From contig NC_046675.1 of the NCBI RefSeq assembly GCF_003369915.1, forward strand, positions 3,410,001-3,474,000: a stretch of DNA of 64,000 nt. The letters run 5' to 3'. Below the pieces are notes generated by a model. That model ran no database searches and had not been told where the DNA came from. It saw only the letters and a list, made by a program, of their open reading frames with translations. Position numbers and translations under genes: made by a program. Below are positions 10,940-22,200 of this stretch, one piece after another. The DNA comes from Drosophila miranda (Eukaryota > Arthropoda > Insecta > Diptera > Drosophilidae). Numbering within the stretch: the stretch's first letter is position 1; every line of letters starts with the position of its first letter.

Positions 10940-11525
10940 TCAGAGTCACTCATTCACTTTCGAACAATGTATATTTGGCGCGCAACAGTCGATAGTATCG
11001 GCAGCCGTTTGGTGGGATATTTTCTTTCTTTTTTTGGGACTTGCTCTCTTTTCCCTCGTCGAGGGATTTTTCAACGCAGCAATGTCCTTTTTCCCAACAT
11101 TCCGTAGAACTTTTTTGTTTAAACCTTGTTTTATACAGAATGCAATAAAAGTGGTTATTTAAAATGAGCTAGTGAAGTAGAAAATTTATTCATAAATCAG
11201 AAAAAATGATGTGTTTATGTATGGAAGTCATATCTATCTAGTAATATTCCACGGAATATCAAAATCTATGAATATGCTTTGCAATCCTTGACGGAGAAGG
11301 ATTAACCCATTTTAGACCAAGGGGGTATTTTAATATTCCACCGAATTGAATGAAGATTGAATAATTTGAGCGCAGTTCAGGTGATAGATATCGTTTAAGT
11401 TTAAGTTCAGAGTAGAGATGGCATGGATCTAACAGAAGAATTTACAGTTAGTAATATTTTCCGCCATTATTTCAAGTCGTTGAACTGTTTAAATAGAGGG
11501 GGCTTAAGTGGGCTAAGTTCGACAA
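10940..11525 (+). repeat. Dispersed motif-6 repeat family, copy C
   Basis: Three parts occur in the same order as in the inverted copy at 14578-15090. A block with CAGTCGATAGTATCG (10986-11000) comes first, then the CAATAAAAG tail and an ATATTCCACGGAATAT palindrome (about 11100-11280), then an AAATAGAGGG...GTGGGCTAAGTTCGA segment (about 11492-11522). The middle part also aligns with 47690-47880. It lies directly upstream of Dph5. Confidence 0.65.
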
Positions 11526-11649
11526 ATTCGCGGGCGGCACTGACGGGCACGTGTTGGGGTCTGGTCCACAACATTTAAATTATTTTTAAGCGCAGAATTG
11601 GCAGTAGCACGCACGCAAGTAACAGCTCCAGCTCCAGTCAAGTCCCAGC

Positions 11650-12589
11650 ATGTTCTATCTAATCGGACTCGGCCTTGGGGATATCAAGGATATCACAGTG
11701 AAAGGGCTCGAAATTGTCAAGCAATGCAGTCGTGTGTACCTCGAAATGTATACATCAATTTTGGGCTGTAGCCTTGAGGACATGGTGAGTAGTCTTGGGG
11801 GCAGGGCAGGTGGTCGCAGGAATACCGATTTTACGATTTTCGCTTAATTTTTTGCCTGCCGCTTTGTGTGTGTTGCAGCAAGAATTCTACGGTCGACCGT
11901 TGCTGCTGGCAGACCGTGACCTTGTGGAGCAGGGTGCCGATGAGATTCTGGCGGGAGCGGGCGAGACAGATGTGGCCCTCCTGGTCGTCGGCGACCCCTT
12001 CGGCGCCACCACGCACACAGACTTCATTTTGCGCGCCAAGGAGAAGAACATACCCTACAAAGTAATCCACAATGCGTCGATAATGAATGCCATCGGCTGC
12101 TGCGGCCTGCAATTGTACAAATTTGGAGAGACTGTCTCCATACCATACTGGGACGAGACCTGGAAGCCAGACAGTTTTTACGACAAAGTCAAACTGAATC
12201 GCCTGCACAACATGCACACGCTGTGCCTGCTGGATATCAAGGTGAAGGAGCCCACCCCCGAGTCGCTAATGCGCAAACGCAAGGAGTATATGCCGCCGCG
12301 CTTCATGAGTGTGGCGGAGGCCGCCCACCAGCTGCTCAATATCGTGGAGAAGAAGGATGCCCTGGAGCGCAACACAGTGCTCAATGAGCAATCCCTGTGC
12401 GTGGGCCTGGCACGTGTTGGCCAAGAGACGCAACAGATTGCCGTGACCACGCTGCTCGAAATGCGCTCCACAGACCTGGGCGGCCCGTTGCACTCGCTGA
12501 TCATTCCCGCCAAGGAGATGCACCCACTGGAGGTGGAATTCCTGCAGCAGTACGCAGCCAACATCAAACTCGATGATTACAATCATTAA
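11650..12589 (+). CDS. Dph5: Diphthine methyl ester synthase
   Basis: Exons 11650-11784 and 11879-12589 join in phase 0 to give 281 aa, the usual length of the family. Dph5 is an AdoMet-dependent methyltransferase of the CbiF/tetrapyrrole-methylase fold. It methylates the modified histidine of elongation factor 2 on the way to diphthamide in the cytosol. Visible family signatures are the N-terminal FYLIGLGLGDIKDIT, the VVGDPFGATTHTD glycine-rich AdoMet loop, and the ASIMNAIGCCGLQLY segment. The C-terminal half continues without breaks to a typical family end. It is convergent with CSN6: the stop codons are 387 bp apart. Confidence 0.95.
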
Positions 12590-12854
12590 CTAAATAATTC
12601 CCACCGACTTTGCATTGAAATGAAATGAAATTATGATGTATCTACATCTGCACATAAGTGTTTAGGAAATGTTGTATATGCATACGCCAGATGGGCGACA
12701 CATTGAATTGAATTTAAGAAGCTCGAAGCTCTGCATCTCTCCATGGATTATAAGAAGAAAGTGATATACATATGTATGTGGTTTCACCCACTTGGCTCTG
12801 CCCGCTAAATTCCATCTTTATCTGTAGTTTGCCAATTGTCAGCAAAAAAAAAAC

Positions 12855-12860
12855 AATAAA
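12855..12860 (+). other. Polyadenylation signal of Dph5
   Basis: AATAAA lies 265 nt after the Dph5 stop codon, after an A-rich run. An ATTAAA on the minus strand (12928-12933) may serve CSN6, leaving the two 3' ends about 70 bp apart. Confidence 0.6.
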
Positions 12861-12976
12861 ATTGCATTAACCCATTACACCAACCCAACCCAACCGAAAC
12901 AACTCAAAGGAAACATAATTTTGACGCTTTAATTGTACATCCTACCTCACATCGCATTTGAAAAACCATCATTAGT

Positions 12977-14087
12977 TCAGTAGTATAGTCCGCGCATGCG
13001 GCGCGATGATCCCTGGCGGTCGTAGAGCATGTTGAATTTGTTAACAAAGTGATGCATATCGTTGCAGCCCTTGGTAAGGGTACCCAGATAACTGATGAGG
13101 CCCACGTCGTTGCATTGCGTGTAGAACTCCTCCTGAAAGGCGGGCACCTGCATCACTGGCAGGCGGTGGCACAGTGCGTACGCTTCGCGCAGTATCTCCT
13201 GGTTAGCTTTCAGCTTGCCTGCCTCCACATCTTTGATGTACTGCAGAACGATTTTGATGCGTGTATTGAGCATTTTGATGGCACTGTCCTGAGCCACCAG
13301 GTGCTCGGCGACCACACTCTTCTCGCCCGACTCGTTGGAGGTCATTCGGGCCACATGATCAACGCCAATGCGCTCCGCCTCCTCGGTGGCCAGTGTGTAG
13401 GTTAGCGGCACAAACAGCATGGTGGCCTCCCCGTCCACCAGATCGATCAGCGACTCGTAGAGCTTCAGCGGCAACTGATCCACGCTGCGCGACAGCGGGT
13501 GCAATTGCAGCATGATGGGACACTCGTTGATGGCGGCTATCTGTTTCTGGATCTTGATGTCGTCCGCTGTGGGATTCTCGCCCGTCGTATACCAGCCAAT
13601 GAAGTCGAGGTCGCTGAATACCTGTACAGAAAATGGGCAGACTCAATTATTGCCGCGGACCAACGCAAAGATTCAATTGGGGACCAACCTGCTTGTACTG
13701 CTGCTCCTTTTTGTTGTAGTAGTCTTTGTTGATTATCGTCTCGTCCCCAATCACATCGGTCTTGAGTTCGAACGAGTTCATTATTTCAATGTTGCGTCCC
13801 TTTTGTTTGCCAATCAGCGCCCCGTAGACCTGACGCGGCTCCCCGTGCTGAGCACGGAAGCGTGTCCAGTGCTCCGATATATTCATTATGACCAGCGGGT
13901 GGAGCGAGATTGTCACCGAGCCGGTTGTACCCTCTGCAGCCATCACATTCCCCATGGGCTGTTGCAGCTGTGCCTCTGGTTTGTTGCTGCCGGCGGCAGC
14001 TGCGGTTGCGGCTGCGGCAGCTGCAGCCGCCGATGATGAGGTGCTTGGCTTCGCCGTCATGTCCACATCGACCTCCATTTGTTCCAT
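12977..14087 (-). CDS. CSN6: COP9 signalosome subunit 6
   Basis: Exons 13689-14087 and 12977-13621 join in phase 0 to give 347 aa, close to the known fly CSN6. After a low-complexity N-terminus with a polyalanine tract (about residues 20-32) comes an MPN domain (about 55-190) and a helical C-terminal region that packs in the COP9 helical bundle. The metal-binding H-x-H of active JAMM proteins is replaced: the segment reads [10 protein letters not shown] (139-148). This is the expected MPN-minus state; CSN6 pairs with the catalytic subunit CSN5 and has no peptidase activity itself. The complex removes Nedd8 from cullins. The gene ends convergent to Dph5 and starts divergent from a small gene at 14367. 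Confidence 0.96.
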
Positions 14088-14204
14088 GCTTTGAGTGTGG
14101 TGTCGTGAAGTGTGCGCAACGAAAATGGGTCACGAAATTCCTAGTTTTTTGGTAAAAAATATAACTCAAAAACTCTTTTTGTTTGATCCCGTATGTGTGT
14201 TCAG

Positions 14205-14214
14205 CAGTGTGACC
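14205..14214 (-). promoter_or_regulatory. Motif 1 element of the CSN6 / small-gene divergent promoter
   Basis: CAGTGTGACC (reverse of the motif 1 consensus) lies 118 bp upstream of the CSN6 start codon. It is followed by GTATATT, an ATCGATAA DRE-like site near 14259 and a CAGCTG near 14278. With the small gene starting at 14367 in the other direction, this 280-bp interval looks like a bidirectional housekeeping promoter. Confidence 0.65.
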
Positions 14215-14366
14215 GTATATTGTCACACACCCATACAATGAAATACCGAAATCTGAAATCGATAAAAGATATTCTCAGCTGATTTGTAGCTCGATACTCA
14301 AATTCAAAAATTGCTAAAAATTTAATTGCTAATAAACAACAGTGTTTTTTTTCGTGCTACAAGCGA

Positions 14367-15529
14367 ATGGAGTCTGCGATCTTCTGCAGTGCTCCTTCAG
14401 TGACCAGCACGCAACAAGCGCGGAGAACCAAGCATCCCATTTTCGCAAGGTTTGTGGAATCGCTCGGTAGAAGAATGCTCAGTCGCCTAAACAAAGCTGG
14501 GAAGCTGACTATGTTCGTAATTGGTAAGTATTGGATATTTTTTCGACATTTTCCAATGGATTTATCAATAAAATATCCCGTCTGACCCTTAGAAATATGC
14601 CGCAATATACCGTCTCATATTCAAAATATACCGTTAATATACCAATGAAAAATCTTAGCCCATTTAACCCGCTCTATTTAAACAGGTTAACAAATTGAAT
14701 TAAGCCGTTACTGTTTGTTACTGTTTCTTGTAAGTCTATACCTTGTCATTCCTTACAACAAAAGGTACCAAGATATCTTTCAACTGAACTACGCTAAAAC
14801 TTCTCAAGTTGCATAATAACGTGCGTGTACTGGTACTGGTCGACAGTGGGTTAATCGTTATCTGTCCATGATTTTGAAGTTCGGTTTTCATATTAATTTT
14901 CTCCGATTGAATTATCAATTTTCTACAAGATATGCTAATTTTAAGGACATTATTTTATTGGATTGTGTCTAAATAAGGTCAAAGCATAAAATGTAATGTA
15001 TGGAATGAAGGGAAATTCTTGCAATAGAAATAACCCACCTATCGATACTATCGACTGGCGCGCCTACGTTTGAAAGTGAATGATTGACAAGGATATAAGT
15101 GCATTACAGTGAATACATTATGCATGGAAGAGATTTGATTTGAGAGAGCGAAAATTAAAAACCCTGTGTATAAATGTTTCAATAACCTATATGCATTAAT
15201 ATATCATTGAAAATGAAATTATAGATTGGAAGGCGGTCACACTGTTTTGACAGAGTGGCCACCCCTTTGTCAGTCTTATCGGATAACGACGGTTAGACTT
15301 AAATTCCAGTTCGAATGTTAGACATGTTTTGGTTAAGCACTTTTTTGAAGAATACCCCTTTAAAAATCAACTCAAAGCACACAGAATATTGATTCATTAA
15401 TCGGATAAACTGTGCATTCAACATTCCCACTTCAGATTTCGTTGGTTTACAGTGATTTCTCGTAAATTAATTGATATCTTCCGCATGAACGACCCTGCCA
15501 AGTGTTGGCTCTGTCCAATGGGGAAGTAA
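14367..15529 (+). CDS. Inferred two-exon gene for a 77-aa small protein
   Basis: Exon 1 is 14367-14523, ending in a strong GTAAGT donor. Exon 2 is 15453-15529, preceded by a TTTACAG acceptor; the join is phase 1 on both sides and yields 77 aa. The N-terminal half is Ser/Thr/Arg-rich without acidic residues before position 31, resembling a mitochondrial presequence. A hydrophobic stretch LTMFVIVI crosses the splice (about 48-55), and the C-terminus ends CWLCPMGK with a CxxC pair. AATAAA follows 5 nt after the stop, and bond's minus-strand signal lies 40 bp further on, so the 3' ends converge neatly. The 929-bp intron contains a dispersed repeat copy. I do not recognise the protein. Without splicing the frame would give 72 aa ending at 14585. 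Confidence 0.5.
14578..15090 (-). repeat. Dispersed motif-6 repeat family, copy E
   Basis: It starts with GTCTGACCCTTAGAAATATG, then ATATACCG units, the complement of the GGGCTAAG segment (about 14657-14695), the ATCAATTTTCTACAA tail, and ends with a block holding a perfect DRE TATCGATA (15040-15047) and CGATACTATCGACTG (15043-15057). That last 15-mer is the exact reverse complement of 10986-11000. It lies within the proposed intron of the small gene. Confidence 0.65.
15235..15244 (+). promoter_or_regulatory. Motif 1 element
   Basis: GGTCACACTG is an exact match to the core of Ohler motif 1. It lies in the proposed intron of the small gene, 190 bp after a perfect DRE, so it may drive an internal promoter or be a leftover of a promoter carried by the repeat. 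Confidence 0.5.
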
Positions 15530-15533
15530 AACA

Positions 15534-15539
15534 AATAAA
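15534..15539 (+). other. Polyadenylation signal of the small gene
   Basis: AATAAA starts 5 nt after the proposed stop codon at 15529. Confidence 0.45.
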
Positions 15540-15579
15540 ATAGACTCGGGTCGTTATTGAAATGTATCTTTTCTTCGCT

Positions 15580-15585
15580 TTTATT
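15580..15585 (-). other. Polyadenylation signal of bond
   Basis: AATAAA on the minus strand lies about 680 nt beyond the bond stop codon; the 3' UTR would run from 16263 to about 15560. Confidence 0.6.
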
Positions 15586-16263
15586 TGTCTTCGCTTTATA
15601 GTCGTGCTCCTCAGTATTGAGTTGCGCGCATGTTGTAAGTTAGACTAGTTTGCTTAGGCTAGAGGGCTTAGCGGACTACAAATATTTAACATTTAACAGG
15701 CTATTTACAAATCGTCTATACACAATTACAATTAACACTTACTTAGGCACTATCGGGGGTAGCGCAGAGTTCGATTAAAAACTACGCTACGTTCGTGAGG
15801 TTCTAGAATTAGGTGACTTACAGCTTAGGCAGATCTCGAAAATTGACCCAGTTTCTTATACAGTTCACATTACGAATACAGTTACGACTGCTAACCAGAG
15901 GGGCATTCTCTTCAGCGGACGCATGACCGGACGGATGTCCGTGACAAGCGAAGCAATAAAGCAAAGCTAGCGCAGTCGTAGGAGAGGCTGGTAGAATAAT
16001 TGAATTCCTCATACGCCCCGTAAAGAGGTGGCTCTTCTTCTGGCTGTTTGGCTGTCTGGCTGGACTTCCTAACTATCCGTGTGCGTCTGTCTATCTGTGC
16101 ATTTATGGCTCTTAAGCTTAAGCTTAACGTAAGTTAAAACCTTTGTACCAAAACTACTTCCAACGTTTGATCTGTTGCCAACACCAATTTGTCCAGTTTA
16201 CGAGTATGCAAAAAATTTTTGTTCCCTTTTCGAGCAATCCGTGGAAGCACTTCCTCTTCTATT

Positions 16264-19200
16264 CTAGTGGGCCTTCAGCTTCTGTGTCAGCATCTCCATA
16301 TGGTTATTGTTGTTGCTGTCTGCCTTCGACGCCACCTCCTGGGCTGCCGTGAGCTTCTCCTGCTGCTGCTGCTGTAGCGCCTGCTGGGCCTTGGACTTCT
16401 TGTAGCTCTGCATGTAGAAGTTCATGAAGAGGCAAAAGAATATGGAGGCATTCAGCAGAAGGAGGGCCGAGATGAACTTCGAGAACTGGCACTGGTTGCT
16501 GAAGAGGGCGCGTAACGTATGGAAGATGCACAGCACGAACTGGGCCTGGAGGGAAAAAGTATAGATTGACATGACATATAAGTAATTATATATATTTTGT
16601 GGAGGGACTGGGAAAGTTCTAGTGCATACTATTGTTACGCCTGACTACTGGGAAGACCTAATCACTGGTTCAGCTCGGCAAATACTTGACTCGACTTGGC
16701 ACCTGCCCTCCTCTTTGCGGTCATTGTCGTGGCATTGAAAGGGCGGCTTAGAGCTTGTCTCGTTACGGAAGTTGTAACGTCATCCAATTAGCCCGTGTGC
16801 GGTCGTAACACTTTTATTCTCTTGACTTACAGCTCTTTTGAATGCGGCTAATAAAACGGCTAATAACTGGGGGGACGGAGACGGGGCCGAATCAACACCA
16901 GCATCATTGTGGCACCCTTGAGAGCACCCAGCGAAGGCAATCAAAAAGTACTCAAATATGCACATGAGTGACCGAGTGAGTGCTTCGGATTCGCTGTAAT
17001 TACTACCAGTATTATGTAGTTATTAGATATCCATAAATGGGGCTCGTGTCTCTGTTTGACCAAGTTCAACAAGCCACTGGCTGCTTCCATTGACCTTTGG
17101 CGACCCCAATAGCCCCCCGTGTTGGTAAGTGTTATACAACCCATATTTAGCTTTCCTTTATTGATCACTGATTGATCGTAAATTTGATGATGTTTCAGAT
17201 GTGCGGCAGTCTAACGAGTCGCCCCTGCAGCTCCTCCCACAGTTCCTCCTCTGCGGCGCCGCCTCTCGGTGCTGCAAGACCCAAAAAAACCTGCTTGTTT
17301 TGGTCGGTGTGTGCCACCGAGTGTGCAGTTTCTGATGACCTACAAAATATTACGTTGGTCAGCCAAGCGCTGCAAGTTTCCATTAACACTGCACTGCAAG
17401 TCGTGGCAAAGTCACTGAGCCAACGAACCGCTGCCGCTGCCGCTGCGTAGCTTGGGGCACACTGTCGGTTGGCCAAGCGGACAACTGTGCCTCTCGTTGC
17501 CACTGCTGTTGGCCAAGTTTGAGAATTGCTTGTAGCCGGAGCGTTGAAAGCCAGCGTCAACGCTTAGACGCTTCGCTGGCACTGTGGGCACCGGAAGATT
17601 GATGGAAACGGGTCATTCTTTGGAAGAGTTCTGAGGGATACTGCATGGGGTTTTGGTCAGAAGAATTCTAAGATCTTAACAGTGGACTCTTTGTGCCTTT
17701 GTTGCATCTAAAATGTATATTTTCTCCCAATTTATTCGTTTCATTCGCCCCACTGTGCCGTGCCGGGCCTATTATTGTCAATCGATTGCAAAATCCATCT
17801 TTAGAGGCATTGTACGCTCTGCCACTGTCTGGGATTGCGTGTGTGGCATGTCTCCGTGCCTGCAAATGCCGGCAAATGGCCAGAAAAATGCAGTTGCACT
17901 TGCAACATGACTTGACCAGACATCCCGCTTCCCGCGTCCCGCTGGCTCCAGTCTCCAGTCTCCCCCCAGCGCCAACAGTCTCGGATCACTGGCTGGCAAT
18001 TGAAAGTGGCAGATCGCTTGTTGACTTTTACCCAGACACAGGCACTGGCACAGGTACAGGCACAGGCACAGGCCGTGGAAAATTGCATGAGTGCATGTGT
18101 AGTCTGCCCAGTGATTGCCATCGACAATAGCCACAGACAACGCAATCGCCGACATAGACACTCACCCGGTTGGTGTGGCAAGTTCGTCGCGGTGCTGGAT
18201 AAAAGTGAACGCTCCACTCTCGACTCGACTCCACTCGGAATCAGCTCGGAGCGGAGCGGAGCGGATTGGATCCGATCGGATCGCATCGGATCGGATCGGT
18301 GGCGGGCAACATTCATTGCCGCAAAACGGAACGAAACACGAAATGATAATGTAATCGAAACTGGTCGGATCGGAGTGGAAGTCGGTGGGCACCAAATGTG
18401 GAAACTTCGGAATTGGAATTGGAAATGGAATTAGCCAGGTCTGCGCTGCGCTTGGTTCTGGTCTTGTCTGGCTTGGCTGGAGGATGTGGCAACAAATCTA
18501 GCCACCGCGGCTGGCCAAAATGTTGCCAACAATTGGAACCTAATTCTCACTTGGCTCTGGCCACAATTTAGAGCGTGCGATATATGGTTTGGCTTTTGCG
18601 GCTAATTGCTCGGCAGGAACTGAAAGAATCTATTGCTACGCTATTGCGCATAAGATACGAATACTCGCAGATCCAGTACTGCATCAACAACAGCACAGCA
18701 GCAACTAGAACTGCAACAACAACTTAGTATAACCGCTTTAACGGTTACAGCAGCATGACAGATAAATTATCTATGAGATGCGTCTGCCCACTCAGCATTT
18801 GATTGCGGCTCCGCCTCATTATAAATGTCGGCAGCGAGTGGAGGGGCAGAGGGAATCGCACAGAATCGAGCGACAAGCAATTGGAAAACATCAAGAAAAC
18901 TGCTCGGAAACAACTGCGAAAACAACAGCAGCAACAATCTAAATAAGCACTCAACTGGCGACACATGAGTATATCATATCATACCCGCATAAGACGGGTA
19001 CAGTGAGGACTCCCAGAGTGGGATTATAGTTGGGGTACGGGTACAGTGAGACTTTAATTGATTAAAGGTATAGATCAATGTTCAATCAGTTTTATAATTC
19101 AAGAAACAACACGTATTGGTTGGATGAAATTAATCGACTTAAGAAAGATTATCTCTGAGCAAAGGTACCCAATTACTTATGCTATAAAATCCTCTAACTG

Positions 19201-22200
19201 TCCCATAAAGAAAATGTATATAAATTATTTGAAATAAATCTTAGTTCAAGGAAGCTTTCCACATGACTAAACTTATCACTGTTCAAGTTTTTGTGGGATT
19301 CCCTAAAGTGGTTCAAGTAATTTTCCTAGTCACTGCCGGATTCCGCAGGGGGTTTACAGGTTCGGCTTTCCAGGAAGCACATACTACTATCCTTTTCAAT
19401 TTCCATTTTAGTTTTAAGCAGTCTTATTCTCCCTAGTTCTATCATATGGAGTTCCCCCTGTTTATCTCCTGCATTTCCATATAAAACCAGTGCTTACTTA
19501 GTATGTACTTAACTTAGTCACCGAACGTTTGACAACTCAACTGTGGAGCAGAGAGGCTTCAAGGCGATTCACTAACAAACACAACAGCAGTGTGGCATAG
19601 AAGGAGGCCAGCAGCTACAGCAGAACAAACTAAACCTGCCATGTCTCCATGCGTTTCAAGAATTTCGAAACTTGGAAAAAAAGAGAGATAGAAAACCCAA
19701 GCTAAAATGCAATGAAACATATTTACCCACCAAAGCTGTCCCCTTCTACTATATACGAGTATATATGTGCTTCTGTTTACTCGTGTCCGAGTCTTTGAAT
19801 TATGCGTAGACAATCCAGCGAGAACCGATCATGTGGAGCCGTTGGTAACAACAACAAAAAACAGATGGGAAAAACCAGAAACAAAACAAGATCAGAGCAG
19901 CAATCTCTTGTTTTATTTCAGTCTCTGATTCCATTTGGTTTCACTTTTGCTATTGCTTTTGCTTTTTGCAGAAAATCGGTAATCAGAGCTTGTGCAATTC
20001 TCCAGAATGCATGACCGATCGATCGGTGGCTAGAAGATTCGGCCTTTGGCCCCGGCTGCTCATCGGAGTCGAATAAACAAACAGAAACCACTTGCAGAGG
20101 TCGAAGAATCTGAGTGCGAGAAATGCCACTTGTGCTTGTGGCTAAACGCAAGACACAGCTAGAAGCATTGGCCAATAGATTTTTTGGCATAATGCACACA
20201 GATGCTGCACTGGCGTCTAGGAACGTGATTGCCAATGTGATGGTGTGTGTGCCTTTTGGGCTAAATGAATAATACCATTTTATGTGGCAGGGGCTTAGAC
20301 TGGGGGGCCCAGGCAGAGGCAGAGGCACGGCACGGCACGGCTGGGATTGCCGGTCTAACAGGTTTGCATTTTTGGCCAATTGCCAACAGCTCTAGCAGCA
20401 GTCACTAAGTTCCAATCTATGTCCGAGAAGCATATTTCTAACTTCTAAACGAGTTTCGTTTAATTTTCGGGCGGTATCTGTGCTGGAACAGATCTATTTT
20501 AATGCCCCCTCCCCCTCCCCGTGCATTCTTGATCGATCTATACTTACGATCTGCAGCTCGGTCATGTATTTCTTCCACCACAGGAACTTGGCGTACTCGG
20601 GTCCCATGGCGGACATCATGTAATAGAAGTACATGCACACATGCACAAAGTTGTTCAGCAGATTGGGGAATGTGGCATTTCCACCTGGAAAACAGCAATC
20701 AAAGGTTAGAGTTTCCCAAAGAACACAAAGCGAGAGAAGGCTCCACCCACCTGCAAGGAACTTGACCAGGACCCAGGTCTCCAGCGGCGTCACCGAATGA
20801 TGGTAAACATGCAGCCAGGTGATCTGTGAGGATTTCTTGCGCAGCACAAAGAACACGGTGTCGGCGAATTCCGTCAGTTTTGACAGGTAGTAGATGTAGC
20901 ACAGGTTGAGCATCTGCCAAACAGAGAGAGACAAAGCGAGAGAGATTGGGGTAAGTGGGGTGTTGGGTGTGCGGTGAGACCTGACCTTGCAAGGTCGTTA
21001 TGCAATTCTCAACGCCCATCGAGCGATGTGACCAATTAACGTAGAAACCACAAAAGCAGCGAAGAACTTGCGCAATGACATTGACAACGTCTTCGCATCG
21101 CTTCGCGTCTCGTTTGGTTTCTTTTCGTTTTCGTTTTCGTTTTCTTTTCAATTTTCATTTTTCATTTTCTTTGTGGTTTCTAGTTTTTCCTGTTTCGTGG
21201 TAGAATTTTCGTTCAACAAGAGTGAAACCATGTCATGTAGGGGCGCACATGGCGTATGCGTAATGTAAACAATATTGACTTTTATGGGTCTCGCTTGGAA
21301 TGATGATAATTATGCTAATATCCGGAGCCCTGTGACCGGCCTTTGAGCCCGGGTTTATTGACTTGTCGGCGGTCCGTCTTATATTTCGGTTTTCTGGCAT
21401 TTACTGCGGATGTGAAATCGATCAATGGGTAGATCTTCCGCTCGTGAGGGATGTTTGTTTACACACGGTTTATGCTCTATTGATTTAAGGCTTAAACAAA
21501 AGCCAACTACAATCACAATCACAGCTAGAGGCCCTTGTAAATGTTGCTAATTTGATTGTAACATAAGCATGAGGCAAGGGCCTTCGGGGGGTGTGGCACT
21601 CTTAAATGGATTGTGGTCCAAATGTTACTACTGGAAGCTTGAAGTGAATGTAATATGAAGTACTCTTTGTTGGGGGTCATTACTTATAGATAGATATCTG
21701 TCTTTATCTGGAGAAAAGTTGATTTGAACATCTGAAGAGTAGCAAGATGGGGTAGGATTAACTGGTGAATGTTTTTTATTACCCTCAAGTATCTTTTAAG
21801 CTAATATAGTAAGCTCTTATTATTCAATCCACTTTGGAATCCCTAAAAAGAGCATTCATCCATCGGTTTTCATGTAACTTCAGGTTTTCCTCAGTGTTAC
21901 AGTTTTACGAACATTTTTAAATGCCTCATTTTGTGGTCCACAGCCAAATTGGCATTAAGTGATGCACTTAACTTCAAACTCTCATTATCCAGCTATTTCT
22001 TTAATTGTTTTCCAGTTGCGAGCGCTTAGCCAGCCATTTGAGTGGCTGAGAAATGGGGAACACAATCGATTGAGAGGCGTAACAAAAGACTGGAAGCCAG
22101 CAATTATCTTTAGAATTTGGATTAAAAAAAGCCCCCACTCCGGCCGGCTAATTGGACTTCCGAAATCTGCTGCCCATTTGAATGTGAACTTTGTGCCACG

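Larger units (their letters stand above)
16546..20547. other. Large last intron of bond
   Basis: This 4.0-kb intron has no supported nested gene. It holds tandem repeats at 18035-18074 and 18247-18300. On the plus strand there is TATAAAT (about 18815-18821), followed by A-rich CAGCAACAA leader-like DNA to 18960, which might be an antisense promoter but has no coding frame. Confidence 0.6.

Noticed and set aside
10607-11107. 166-aa plus-strand open frame
   Set aside because: It is AT-rich and overlaps the repeat copy C and the 3' UTR. Residue content is Phe/Ile/Ser-rich as expected from poly-T, with no domain.
13786-14238. 150-aa frame overlapping CSN6 exon 1
   Set aside because: It is a shifted frame across the polyalanine-coding tract and the CSN6 promoter.
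18000-18434. Several overlapping open frames of 68-171 aa in the bond intron
   Set aside because: They come from short tandem repeats that lack stops in several frames at once.
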